From positions 1-64,000 of the forward strand of contig OY969717.1 of NCBI GenBank assembly GCA_963702155.1: a stretch of DNA of 64,000 bases, given 5' to 3'. Positions 29,607-38,422 of this stretch are shown here, piece by piece (positions within the stretch are counted from its first letter, which is position 1; each line of letters begins with the position of its first letter). The notes beneath the pieces were generated by a model. That model was not told the DNA's origin. It did no database searches and worked only from the letters and a program-made list of their open reading frames with translations. Origin of the DNA: G963702155 sp963702155. GTDB taxonomy: Bacteria; Pseudomonadota; Alphaproteobacteria; Micavibrionales; Micavibrionaceae. The translations under genes and the position numbers were made by a program.

Positions 29607-30836
29607 CTAAGGTAAATTCTGTATTTCGATAGCACCGTTGTCTTTTAAATATTCAATCTCTTCTGCACTATAACCCAGCAAGTTTTCAAGCACTTCTTTT
29701 GTATGCTGGCCAAGCGTGGGCGGTGACAAGTCATAAGATACCGGCGTTCCCGACATTTTGAGCGGACTGCCCACAAGAGATATCGGGGCTTTGGAAACCG
29801 GATGATCCATATCAATCCGCATGTCTTGCGCTTTGACTTGCGGGTCATCAAATACCTGATCTAATGTATTTACAGACCCGCACGGTACATCAGCCGTTCG
29901 AAAATCAGAAAGCCAAGTATCGGTATTTTTCGTTTTGATAATATCTGCAATCATTGGCACAAGCACTGTCCGGTTTTGAACGCGGACTTTATTGGTTTTA
30001 AACCGAACATCTTCAATCCACTCCGCCTTATCTAACACGCGCCCTAGAGACGCGAATTGTGAATCGTTGCCCACCGCAATAATAACGTGCCCATCTGTTG
30101 TTTGGAATGATTGATACGGCACAATTGTCGCATGCGCATTTCCGACACGCGGCGGAAGACTGCCCGACGTCAAATAATATTGCGCCAGATTGCTCATCGC
30201 CGAAAGAGTTGTATTGAAAAGGGACAAATCAACGTGCTGCCCTTTGCCGCTTTGGTCGCGCGCGCGTAAAGCCGCCAAAATTGCAATCGCTGCATTCATC
30301 CCCGTCATAATATCGCTAAGTGCAACGCCTGCTTTAATCGGTGCGCCGTCAACTTCACCGGTAGAGGCCATAAGCCCGCTCATCCCTTGCGCAACAAAAT
30401 CATATCCCGGTTCAGACGAAAGCGGTCCATTCTGCCCATATCCCGTAATAGAACAATAAATAAGTTTCGGATAACGGTCTTTCAAATCATCATAAGAAAG
30501 GCCATATTTTGCCAGCCCGCCGACTTTGAAATTCTCGATAAGAACATCCGAATGCGCGAGCAAGCGATAAATAATTTTTTGCCCTGCGTCACTTTTAATA
30601 TCAACAGCAACCGATTTCTTGTTCCGGTTACAAGATAAATAATATGCACTCTCATTTGTCTCCGCCCCATTCTCATCTTTTAAAAATGGCGGTCCCCAGC
30701 TTCGCGTATCATCACCGCTATCGGGTTTCTCAATTTTTATTACCTCCGCTCCCATATCGCCAAGCATCTGTGTGCAATATGGCCCCGCCAAAACGCGGCT
30801 AAGGTCTAGAACGCGCAAGCCTTTTAATGCACTCAT
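29607..30836 (-). CDS. CaiB/BaiF family (class III) CoA transferase
   Basis: A 409 aa family III CoA transferase, which moves CoA between carboxylic acids through an enzyme-bound aspartyl thioester. Landmarks are LKGLRVLDLSRVLAGPYCTQMLGDMGAEVIKIE (N-terminal; shown here as motif, residues 5-36), GYGQNGPLS, PGYDFVAQGMSGLM and the likely catalytic Asp175 in GVALSDIMTGM. The substrate cannot be told from the sequence; formyl-, succinyl- and carnitine-type members all share these motifs. Its ATG overlaps the stop of the prepilin peptidase by four bases, and pyrB follows after nine bases, so it sits in the middle of one transcript. Confidence 0.85.
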   Translation of the reverse strand: MSALKGLRVLDLSRVLAGPYCTQMLGDMGAEVIKIEKPDSGDDTRSWGPPFLKDENGAETNESAYYLSCNRNKKSVAVDIKSDAGQKIIYRLLAHSDVLIENFKVGGLAKYGLSYDDLKDRYPKLIYCSITGYGQNGPLSSEPGYDFVAQGMSGLMASTGEVDGAPIKAGVALSDIMTGMNAAIAILAALRARDQSGKGQHVDLSLFNTTLSAMSNLAQYYLTSGSLPPRVGNAHATIVPYQSFQTTDGHVIIAVGNDSQFASLGRVLDKAEWIEDVRFKTNKVRVQNRTVLVPMIADIIKTKNTDTWLSDFRTADVPCGSVNTLDQVFDDPQVKAQDMRIDMDHPVSKAPISLVGSPLKMSGTPVSYDLSPPTLGQHTKEVLENLLGYSAEEIEYLKDNGAIEIQNLP

Positions 30837-31351
30837 CCGGTTACTCCTGCGCTCATAAACTGCGGCAAACTTCGAAGCATATAGGCCATCACCCCTAAAA
30901 TCCCGATTACAAACCCCGGGCCTGCCGGAACATTGGTAAGCGCGAGCGGCGCCGAATTATGGCCTGCCACACGCATAACAAGACCATGGACAATTCCCGC
31001 AAGCGATCCGGCAATCAGCGCAAGCAGGATATAATGAGAGCCAAGCCATATGCCTGCGCCAAGCATAAGTTTTACATCCCCCATACCGAGCGCATTTTTA
31101 TACCCCGCCATTGCCGCCGCCTGCCGAATAAAAAGCAAGCTTGCAAAACCGATAAATCCGCCGAGCATTGCATCTTGCAAGGTGACATATTCATACAAAG
31201 TCAGAAGATGAAACGTCAGCCCGCAGCCAATAAAGACCAGAATATAGCCATTTGGCAAAATATAAGATTTCAAATCCACCCACGCTAATTTAACCAAGGC
31301 GCAAACGGCACTGGAAAGGATAAGAATAATTAGAAGGTCTGAGATAGGCAT
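30833..31351 (-). CDS. Type IV prepilin peptidase, short CpaA/TadV-like form
   Basis: About 172 aa from MPISDLL, with five to six membrane helices. It has the aspartic-protease pair of the PilD/CpaA family: Asp in AWVDLKSYILPNGY and the G-x-G-D motif in NALGMGDVKLMLGAG. It lacks the N-terminal methylase domain, so it cleaves leader peptides without the zinc-binding cysteines of PilD. Starts at 31,360 or 31,387 are also possible; none has a strong ribosome site. It faces away from the pilus-like operon at 31.5 kb across a short gap and is therefore the obvious processing enzyme for the two pilin-like proteins. Its stop overlaps the caiB start (ATGA). Confidence 0.85.
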   Translation of the reverse strand: MPISDLLIILILSSAVCALVKLAWVDLKSYILPNGYILVFIGCGLTFHLLTLYEYVTLQDAMLGGFIGFASLLFIRQAAAMAGYKNALGMGDVKLMLGAGIWLGSHYILLALIAGSLAGIVHGLVMRVAGHNSAPLALTNVPAGPGFVIGILGVMAYMLRSLPQFMSAGVTG

Positions 31352-31542
31352 AATCCGCATAATAATACATTCAAACTGAACCACCAAGCAGCAAAACGAT
31401 TCCTATAGAAAACTAAACTCTAGCCAAATGCTTTTCTTTCCTTTAGAAATCTTGAACTATGGCAATTTTTTATTTTAAAACGGCCATAAATTCAATTGTC
31501 TCGCCGCATTCCGTTGCTATTTTAATTTTTTGTAAAAATACT

Positions 31543-31920
31543 ATGTCTGAAAATAAAACCATTCTTGTCGTCGAAGATAACGATTTTGTGCGAATGCAAA
31601 TCGTAAAGTTTTTAAATGATGCGGGTTTTATAACCGTAGAAAGCAAAGATGGCGAAGAGGCTATTGAAAAAATGACCGAAGATATAAGTATGGCAATTGT
31701 AGATATCCGGATGGAGCCAATGGGGGGATTTGAATTTGTACGTACTATCCGTGGGTTTCAAAATGATACACCTGCAATTCTTGTAACTGGAGACAATGAT
31801 CCTGAAATTTTAACCGAAGCTTCTAAATTAAATATCGCCGCGGTCTTGATGAAGCCGGTAGAAAAAGACAGACTGATCAAAACCGTGGAGCGTACCTTGA
31901 GAATTAATACCCAAAAATAG
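31543..31920 (+). CDS. Single-domain response regulator
   Basis: A 125 aa receiver-only protein from MSENKTILVVEDN; the longer open frame upstream lacks a good start context. Phosphorylation pocket is complete: Glu11-Asp12, Asp54 in AIVDIRMEPMGG, Thr82 in ILVTGDND, Lys104 in VLMKPVEKD. No output domain, so it must act by binding another protein or as a phosphate relay. It stands 15 bases before the secretin gene and is probably the first gene of the pilus-like operon. The hybrid kinase with an Hpt domain at the far end of the locus (41,970-43,907) is a plausible partner, though this is inference from proximity. Confidence 0.85.
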   Translation: MSENKTILVVEDNDFVRMQIVKFLNDAGFITVESKDGEEAIEKMTEDISMAIVDIRMEPMGGFEFVRTIRGFQNDTPAILVTGDNDPEILTEASKLNIAAVLMKPVEKDRLIKTVERTLRINTQK

Positions 31921-31935
31921 CTATATTAATTAAGA

Positions 31936-33513
31936 ATGATGAATAAATTTATTAAAAAATATATTACAAAAAAGATACCCTGTTATATTGTATTAATGGT
32001 TGTGCTGAGCGCGCTATCCTTATCTGGATGTGCGGATGTGGATGTGCCGGGTGCGCGGAATTTGAATGTACCATCCCCCACGGCCGCCGATATTAGGCCT
32101 GAAGCATTGAACGAAAAACCGGATAGCGTTTTACATCTCCCCCTTGGTGATGATGTGTTAATCCCGCAAGCACCCTATGTTGATCCGCTTCCAAATGAAA
32201 TGGTCGGGCCTTACGAGCTGCGCTCTGAAACGCTTGCAGGCGCGCTCCAGCTTATTCTGGCAGACTACGAAGTGCCGCTAGCTTTTGAAACCGAAGAGGG
32301 GCTGACACGTACAATTACCGTCACGAATCTACGCGGCCCTTTGAATCGCGTAGTGACACGTGTGTGTGGTTTGGCTGATCTTTACTGCGCCTTTGAAGAT
32401 GGGATTTTAATTGTTAAAGATGCGCAAACATTTACAGTGACCGTCCCCCCCATTGGCGGCGATACTGATATTTTGGGTGCGCTGGCCGATGGATTGGCCG
32501 CCATTACAGGGTCACAGCCTATAACAGAAACCGCAACCCGTACGATTATATATCAGGCTACGCACAGAACGGCGTCACTCGCCGAGCGCTATTTTCAAAA
32601 AATGCGAGCGAATACGGCGCTCATCGTATTTCAGATTTATATCTGGGAGGTAGAGTTAAACTCTCTTAATGATACGGGGATTAACTGGGAAAAGATTGAT
32701 ACCCTTGGTAAGTTTAACGTCGGTATTCAATTACCGGGCAGTGTCGGTACGGCAAACCCTGTAAGCATCGGGTTGCCAACAACACAGGATGCTGCCCTTG
32801 GTGCTGGCGATGTGCTTGAGTTTATATCTAATTATGGCGCGGTTAAATCCATATCACAGCCGCAGATTACAGTGCTTTCAGGTACGCAGGCCAGCCTGCG
32901 CGCAGCCGAAACAAGAAACTATATTTCTGCCCTGACGCGCTCTGTCGAAGATGGCGAAGTTACGGTGTCAACCGAAACGGATTCTGTCGATAGTGGTTTT
33001 ACCATGACCATCAGCAGTGCATGGAACAATGCAACTGTATATGGCACAATTGAAATTGAACTTCAGGAGTTTTTGGCGTTCGAACAATTTGATTTGGAAG
33101 ATGGAGGTGAATTACGCTTGCCAAACACGATAGAACGCGAGTTATCCACACAAATTCGTATCCGCCCCGGTGATTCTCTTCTAATTGCGGGTATTATCCG
33201 CGAGCGCGATCAGTTTGATGAAAACGGCCCTGGTTTTAAGCAGCCAATTCTGCCGCTTTCTCGCCGCGCCGAAGTATCAAATTCTGAACTTGTTTTCTTG
33301 ATTAAGCCGCATGTTATTGTCTTTACATCCGAAGAACATGGTGGCGCTGGTATGCCAGCTCATCAGATGCCGGCGTTTGAGCCTATACCGGATGCTAATT
33401 TTGAATACTATCTCTCACCCACGCAAAACCACCCCGAAGCGAGTGTCAGAAATACTCCCAAACCTGTAGAATCATTTCCGGTAGATGTTTTAAACCCGTC
33501 CGGTCGTCGATAA
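31936..33513 (+). CDS. PilN-type lipoprotein secretin of a type IVb-like pilus
   Basis: A 525 aa outer-membrane channel protein. The N-terminal lipoprotein signal has the lipobox LSGC with Cys32. Residues 80-150 resemble a secretin N-domain (PYELRSETLAGALQLILADY and the following ITVTNLRGPLNRVVTRVCGL). The secretin barrel domain (about 290-470) ends with the typical GDSLLIAGIIRERDQ, PILPLSRRAEVSNSELVFLI and KPHVIVF. A lipidated secretin with this layout matches PilN/BfpB/TcpC of type IVb pili rather than PilQ of type IVa. It is followed by the 533 aa exported protein and the assembly ATPase. Confidence 0.85.
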   Translation: MMNKFIKKYITKKIPCYIVLMVVLSALSLSGCADVDVPGARNLNVPSPTAADIRPEALNEKPDSVLHLPLGDDVLIPQAPYVDPLPNEMVGPYELRSETLAGALQLILADYEVPLAFETEEGLTRTITVTNLRGPLNRVVTRVCGLADLYCAFEDGILIVKDAQTFTVTVPPIGGDTDILGALADGLAAITGSQPITETATRTIIYQATHRTASLAERYFQKMRANTALIVFQIYIWEVELNSLNDTGINWEKIDTLGKFNVGIQLPGSVGTANPVSIGLPTTQDAALGAGDVLEFISNYGAVKSISQPQITVLSGTQASLRAAETRNYISALTRSVEDGEVTVSTETDSVDSGFTMTISSAWNNATVYGTIEIELQEFLAFEQFDLEDGGELRLPNTIERELSTQIRIRPGDSLLIAGIIRERDQFDENGPGFKQPILPLSRRAEVSNSELVFLIKPHVIVFTSEEHGGAGMPAHQMPAFEPIPDANFEYYLSPTQNHPEASVRNTPKPVESFPVDVLNPSGRR

Positions 33514-33587
33514 AGTAGTTATTGACATTTATCTGAGTTGACAAGTGCAAGCGCATAAAAAGCTTTAAAGTATTAAACCATAACCTT

Positions 33588-33616
33588 TTGTTAACGCTTG
33601 CTCTATATTTTATGAT
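33588..33616 (+). promoter_or_regulatory. Candidate sigma-70-type promoter
   Basis: TTGTTA (33,588-33,593) and TATGAT (33,611-33,616) are 17 bases apart, 51 bases before the start of the 533 aa gene, in a 154-base gap. Two TTGACA boxes lie just upstream (33,532 and 33,539) but have no -10 partner at the right distance. This could give the 533 aa protein and the assembly genes an internal promoter. Motif match only. Confidence 0.4.
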
Positions 33617-33667
33617 AATATTTTGTTAAACTGCATTTGAATATATTCTTCACTTCCAAAGCATATT

Positions 33668-35269
33668 ATGCGTACTCAAAACACAATTTTTAAAATTCTG
33701 GCTTTTGCCGCGGTTCTTATAATAAGTGCTGCAAGTTTCGCGCATGCCCAATATCCCGGTTTTGGTGATCCCGGCTCGCGTCAGTCCGGTAATGCGACGG
33801 ACGGCCTTGTGCCTGTAGAAATGGCGGTCGATGGAGGCACTGTACCCGTTGGCGCCACGTCGCAAGTGGTTGTAAGGTTTAGAAATGAAGGCGGGCAACC
33901 TGTAGAAATGGGCGTAATCCGCCTCTACCCTTCTTCTAATGTTTCATCCTCTGTATCTATGAATGAATGTAATATAGAGCCTCTTCCCCCCGGCGCAGAA
34001 TGTGCGATAGCCTTATCGATAAAGGGCTTGCAAGCCGGACAATGGCGCACCGAAATGCTAATGGTGCATAGCGGCAGAACACGTCTTGTGACTGCAACGC
34101 TTTCAGGTAATGTGGAGAGTAGCGGCGATGGCGCGGATCAGCTAACCAATGATATTGAAACAATCCCGCAAGAACTTGATTTCGAAACACTGAATGCAAG
34201 CCAGACTTTGGTTGAGCCTGTCGTTCTAAGAAATGTAACATCAAACCCGATTAATATTACAAGAATGTATGTCGATACCAGCACACAAGCCGGGTATACA
34301 CTTAAAAGTGAATGTAAAAGCTTGGAGGCCGGGCAAGCCTGTATCGCAATTGTAAGTTGGTCACCAAAACTAGAAGGGCGATCTTCAGGTGTTCTCGTAA
34401 TCGAACACAGCGGCCCTGCCGGATTAACAAGCGTACCTTTAAAAGGTGAATACGCCCCCGATGATGTTGATCAGGCCGAAGTTTTTCCAAAGGCTGTACC
34501 GGGGAAAGGGTTGCTTGTATCTTCTCAAGAGGAAATAGAGTTTGGTACAAACGTGCAAACGGCGTCCACAATAACGGTTTCTTTAGTAAATGTCGGCGAT
34601 GCGGATATAAATTTGAGCAATATCAAAATATCCGGCTCTGATAACGGCCTGAGCTTCAAAGAAGACGGGTGTACAACCGGAACTTTGTTAGAGCCGGTCG
34701 AGGCATGCGCCCTCACACTTACATGGTCTCCAACGCGCATCGGTCAGCTTTTTGATGATATCCAAATAAATCATGATGGCGCGCGCGGCGTGCTTGTTCT
34801 ACCTATTCGCGGCGAATCTACCGCAACCGTATCCCAAGATCAGCGCGCGATTGTATACGGTAGCGGGTCATTGGATGATGTGGCAGATGATGACAGGCCG
34901 TCCAGAAGCGAGACAGCACGCAATAATCGCGAAAGTGTTTACGGTTCAAGTGATTTTTCTTTTGAAGGTGTTGCAAACCCGCAAACGGCACTTGATGGAT
35001 ACAAAATCACATCCTTTGCCCCCACCCGCGCTATTATAAATGGCCCGGGCGGCAGCCGGATTATCTTTGATGACGAAGATGTTTTACTCGGCGGTATCCC
35101 TTGGTATGTTACAATTCAAAGAAATGGCATCGAATTTATGCATAAGGGACAGCGTGTGCTTCTACTTTTTGATAGATCTTTATCTTCTATTAACAGAGTT
35201 TCGGCATCATCAAGAGGAATAGGCTCGGCCGTCGGCTCATCAAATTCTGACAGTATCGATAGTGAATAG
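33668..35269 (+). CDS. Exported protein with three Ig-like (HYDIN/ASH-like) repeats, pilus locus
   Basis: A 533 aa protein with a signal peptide cut after AHA (residue 27). Three repeats of about 100-115 residues follow (about 45-155, 165-265, 278-385). Each begins with a beta-strand such as PQELDFETLNASQ or QEEIEFGTNVQTAS, and contains a Cys pair around L-x-P/A-G-x-x-C followed by a W-S-P-type turn (CKSLEAGQACIAIVSWSP, CTTGTLLEPVEACALTLTWSP). Each closes with I-x-H-x-G and a P-L-x-G-E strand. This resembles the choice-of-anchor/HYDIN-ASH beta-sandwich group. A linker is followed by a C-terminal domain (about 435-515, WYVTIQRNGIEFMHKGQRVLL) that could be a GspC/PilP-like homology region. Its place between secretin and ATPase suggests a periplasmic partner of the secretin. 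Domain names are pattern-based. Confidence 0.6.
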   Translation: MRTQNTIFKILAFAAVLIISAASFAHAQYPGFGDPGSRQSGNATDGLVPVEMAVDGGTVPVGATSQVVVRFRNEGGQPVEMGVIRLYPSSNVSSSVSMNECNIEPLPPGAECAIALSIKGLQAGQWRTEMLMVHSGRTRLVTATLSGNVESSGDGADQLTNDIETIPQELDFETLNASQTLVEPVVLRNVTSNPINITRMYVDTSTQAGYTLKSECKSLEAGQACIAIVSWSPKLEGRSSGVLVIEHSGPAGLTSVPLKGEYAPDDVDQAEVFPKAVPGKGLLVSSQEEIEFGTNVQTASTITVSLVNVGDADINLSNIKISGSDNGLSFKEDGCTTGTLLEPVEACALTLTWSPTRIGQLFDDIQINHDGARGVLVLPIRGESTATVSQDQRAIVYGSGSLDDVADDDRPSRSETARNNRESVYGSSDFSFEGVANPQTALDGYKITSFAPTRAIINGPGGSRIIFDDEDVLLGGIPWYVTIQRNGIEFMHKGQRVLLLFDRSLSSINRVSASSRGIGSAVGSSNSDSIDSE

Positions 35270-35351
35270 CGATAAATACAACCAGAATAAAGATGAATAA
35301 AATGGCACATAGTCTTGTGTAAGCCGCTAACTAGAACTTAAAATTAAAATC

Positions 35352-37160
35352 ATGTCTGATGAAAATCAAATAGAAAAAGATGACAGCGCCCAATCTAAAA
35401 GCGATCAATCATCTGCAAAAACCTCTAAAAACCCTAGCGGGCAATCCGGGGATTTGAAAAGCTCAATCGCTATCCGCCGAAAAAAAATGCGGTCAACTGA
35501 AGGGCGCGAACGCTATCTTGATATGGTGCAACGTGAACGCGTTATGTTGCTAGATCAAGGGATACCGCGCTCCACCGAACAGCTTTTGGATATGGCGGGT
35601 GCCAATGTGGGTACTGAAGCCGAGGATGAAGGCATCAAGGATCGCGCTACTGGGGATCAGCTTCGCGCTGTTCTGCCCGTGCAGGCTTGGCTGCCTTTAA
35701 GTATTCACTTGATCGGCCTCACAGACGGCATTTTGAGAATTGCACCGCTTTATGATTTAAACGAACGCCAGATCGAAGCACTCACCTCAACCGCAAACCG
35801 AAGCGGTTTTCATGTTGAGCGTGTTGATATTGAAATGTGGGATCGCAAAGAGCTGATCGATACATTACGCTCTGTTCATGACCTATCCGCCGATCGCTGC
35901 GAAAAAACATTATCATTGTGGCTTGCCGATAACGATAACGGCTTGCTTTTAAACCAGTTTCAACGAGATATGCTCGCCGAAGCGCTTCAAATGCGCGCCT
36001 CCGATATTCACCTTGTGCAAGATAATAACCCCGAAGCGCCCAACTGGATTCAATACCGTATTGATGGTGATATTATACCGATGCATCTTTTGCCTGCGGA
36101 CGCAATGGCACGTTTAACCACGCTTTTGAAGAGGGATGCGGGACTTAACTTTGGAGATAGAACCACGCCAAAAGATGGACGCTTCGGTTTTACATGGCAA
36201 GGGCGCGCAATTGATGTCCGTGTGGCCGCCGGCCCGCAAGCACAAGATGGTGAAAAACTAACGTTACGTTTGCTTGATCGTGCCGCGCTAAAAGGATTTG
36301 ATGAGCTGTTCCGCCGTCATGAGGATGTTGGAGACTATCTCGCCAAACTTTTATCACCTGATATTAAGGGGGGCGGGGGTATGATTTTGCTCTCTGGCCC
36401 AACGGGATCCGGTAAAACTACAACGCTGTATGCCTGTGTACAACAGATTGATCGCCGCCGCCGTCACGTTTTAACCATTGAAGATCCGATTGAATACGAA
36501 CTTAGATATGCAACCCAATGGCAAGTACGACCGGGCATGGCAGGCGGCGCGTTCGCTGATTTAATCAGGGCTTCCATGCGTCATGATCCGGATTATATTA
36601 TTATAGGGGAAATGCGGGATGCCGATACGGTTGAAACCGCGCTAAAGGCTGCCGAATCAGGCCATACAGTTATATCAACAATTCATGCCGATACGGCGCT
36701 TCAAACCTTCGAACGATTGCGCTCTCTTATGCCAACCGATCGCGAGCGCTCCTCAACCTTTACACTTTCCCAACAAGTGCGCGCCATTTTGAATCAGCGT
36801 TTGGTAAGAACATTGTGTCAGGGGTGCGCACATTCGGAAAAAATAGAAGATGCGATTGAACTCCATGAGCTGCACGAAATAGGTTTACCGCCAGAAACAA
36901 GGATTAAACGCCATAATTCAAGCGGGTGCGATTTGTGTAATCGTACCGGTATTTCCGGTCGTACACTTCTTCTGGACGCTGTACTTATACCCCTTGGCCC
37001 CTCCCAAAGAGACAGTATTTACGATTCCTTAATAGGTAATGTGAATAATGTAGTGAACGAGGACGGCGTAATTATACATACACGCAGGGAAGGCCTTGTT
37101 GATTTGGTTCTCACCGGATTGGTCGATCCGAAAGCTGCGCTTTCCTACCTCGAACAGTAA
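35352..37160 (+). CDS. GspE/PilB/PilQ-type pilus assembly ATPase
   Basis: A 602 aa cytoplasmic hexameric ATPase that powers subunit extraction and assembly. A low-complexity polar start of about 35 residues is followed by an N-terminal domain, the PAS-like region with LAEALQMRASDIHLV, Walker A GPTGSGKTT at 349-357, the Asp box LTIEDPIEYEL, Walker B region DYIIIGEMRDADT (about 413-425) and the His box SGHTVISTIHADTA. A CxxC pair (LCQGC) and a second one (CDLC) form the zinc-binding tetracysteine motif of GspE/PilB enzymes. It is the only ATPase in the locus; no PilT-like retraction motor is seen in the window. Confidence 0.9.
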   Translation: MSDENQIEKDDSAQSKSDQSSAKTSKNPSGQSGDLKSSIAIRRKKMRSTEGRERYLDMVQRERVMLLDQGIPRSTEQLLDMAGANVGTEAEDEGIKDRATGDQLRAVLPVQAWLPLSIHLIGLTDGILRIAPLYDLNERQIEALTSTANRSGFHVERVDIEMWDRKELIDTLRSVHDLSADRCEKTLSLWLADNDNGLLLNQFQRDMLAEALQMRASDIHLVQDNNPEAPNWIQYRIDGDIIPMHLLPADAMARLTTLLKRDAGLNFGDRTTPKDGRFGFTWQGRAIDVRVAAGPQAQDGEKLTLRLLDRAALKGFDELFRRHEDVGDYLAKLLSPDIKGGGGMILLSGPTGSGKTTTLYACVQQIDRRRRHVLTIEDPIEYELRYATQWQVRPGMAGGAFADLIRASMRHDPDYIIIGEMRDADTVETALKAAESGHTVISTIHADTALQTFERLRSLMPTDRERSSTFTLSQQVRAILNQRLVRTLCQGCAHSEKIEDAIELHELHEIGLPPETRIKRHNSSGCDLCNRTGISGRTLLLDAVLIPLGPSQRDSIYDSLIGNVNNVVNEDGVIIHTRREGLVDLVLTGLVDPKAALSYLEQ

Positions 37161-37200
37161 CTCTACTGCGTATTTTGTTTAAAAATTTGGATACATTTTA

Positions 37201-38421
37201 ATGCAGCAATGGATTGCACAGATAGCCTATGAAAGTATGTCCGGCCCTAAAAAGGTGACCGAAACATTTTATATGCCATCGATTGATGATGTCCGTATGG
37301 CAATTGCCAAAAAGGGCGGATACGCTCTAACCATTCGCCCGCATACACGCTCTCCCATTGAACGCTTACTTGCAAAATCTACATGGTGGCAGATACAGCT
37401 CTTGCGCGGAATTCAGTTTCGCTCAACCTCAACATCACCGGGCGTGGCATTGTGGAAGATTATACAAGCCGAAACCAATCCGCGTCGCCAAAATATACTT
37501 GCGCCGGCGCGTGAAGCATTATCTCGCGGGTTAGGAGTTATTGATGCGTTGAAGGCGCTCAATACATTTGATCACGGAACGCTCGCTATCCTTGCCGGAT
37601 CAGAGCGTGCAAACCGTTTGGTCGAAGGGATACCTCACGCGATTCACTCCATTTCGCAAAAGAAAAAGAACACTCGCGCCATTATGGGAACGATGAGCTG
37701 GCTTGGATTTGATGTGTTTTCCATCGTAACCTCTTTGTGGGCAGGTAAAGACATGGTTTTGGGGTGGTTTAGAGATAATCAACCAACAGATCCCGAAGAA
37801 ATTGATAAATTTGTAACCGTTGTAAACCGGCTCGAACTGACATGGAATATTTTGATTTACACCTCAGTTGCATCCGGTATTTTTATGGTTTGGTGTATCA
37901 TCTCATTCTGGTTTAACCGCGGGAAAAGAGACTGGCCAACGGCTCGTGTTGTCCGTAAAATCCCGCTCATCGGTGCATATTTGCAAGATTTGGCGTTCGC
38001 CGATTCAATGTCTGCAGCATCTCGTATGTTGCGCGGAATGGTGCCGATTAACGATACGCTCGGCCAATCAGCCGAAGCATCCTCCGCGCCAGAAGTAATA
38101 CAATATTGGAAAGATTCAGCACAAGACCTCGGCCGGGGCGTATCCCTTGGCTCGGCACTTGATCGCGCACCCTTGCGCCGCGCTGAACGTTTAGAGATTG
38201 CAAGCTTGTCTGACCTCGATCAAGTTGCTACAGTAATGGAGTCTATTGCGGAAATGCGTTCTGCTGCGGCAAAAGGCAAACACAAACTCATCGTCTGGTT
38301 GGCTTTCGGGCTTACGGGCGTCTTCCTCGCTATCGCTTTCGGTAGTGCCATTTACGCGTTAACAGTTATGAATATGAGCATGGATTCCATGATGGGCGGC
38401 CTTATGCAAGGGGCGATATAA
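37201..38421 (+). CDS. GspF/PilR-type inner-membrane platform protein
   Basis: A 406 aa polytopic protein of the type II secretion F family, which couples the ATPase to the growing pilus. Two F domains are visible: the first around residues 60-165 (EALSRGLGVIDALKALN, ILAGSERANRLVEGIP), the second around 265-370 (FADSMSAASRMLRGMVPIND, SLGSALDRAPLRRAERLEIA). Membrane segments lie at about 173-195, 217-240 and 360-392. It follows the ATPase by 40 bases and its stop is one base before the next ATG. The arrangement secretin-ATPase-platform is that of type IVb loci such as R64 pil. Confidence 0.85.
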   Translation: MQQWIAQIAYESMSGPKKVTETFYMPSIDDVRMAIAKKGGYALTIRPHTRSPIERLLAKSTWWQIQLLRGIQFRSTSTSPGVALWKIIQAETNPRRQNILAPAREALSRGLGVIDALKALNTFDHGTLAILAGSERANRLVEGIPHAIHSISQKKKNTRAIMGTMSWLGFDVFSIVTSLWAGKDMVLGWFRDNQPTDPEEIDKFVTVVNRLELTWNILIYTSVASGIFMVWCIISFWFNRGKRDWPTARVVRKIPLIGAYLQDLAFADSMSAASRMLRGMVPINDTLGQSAEASSAPEVIQYWKDSAQDLGRGVSLGSALDRAPLRRAERLEIASLSDLDQVATVMESIAEMRSAAAKGKHKLIVWLAFGLTGVFLAIAFGSAIYALTVMNMSMDSMMGGLMQGAI

Positions 38422-38422
38422 A

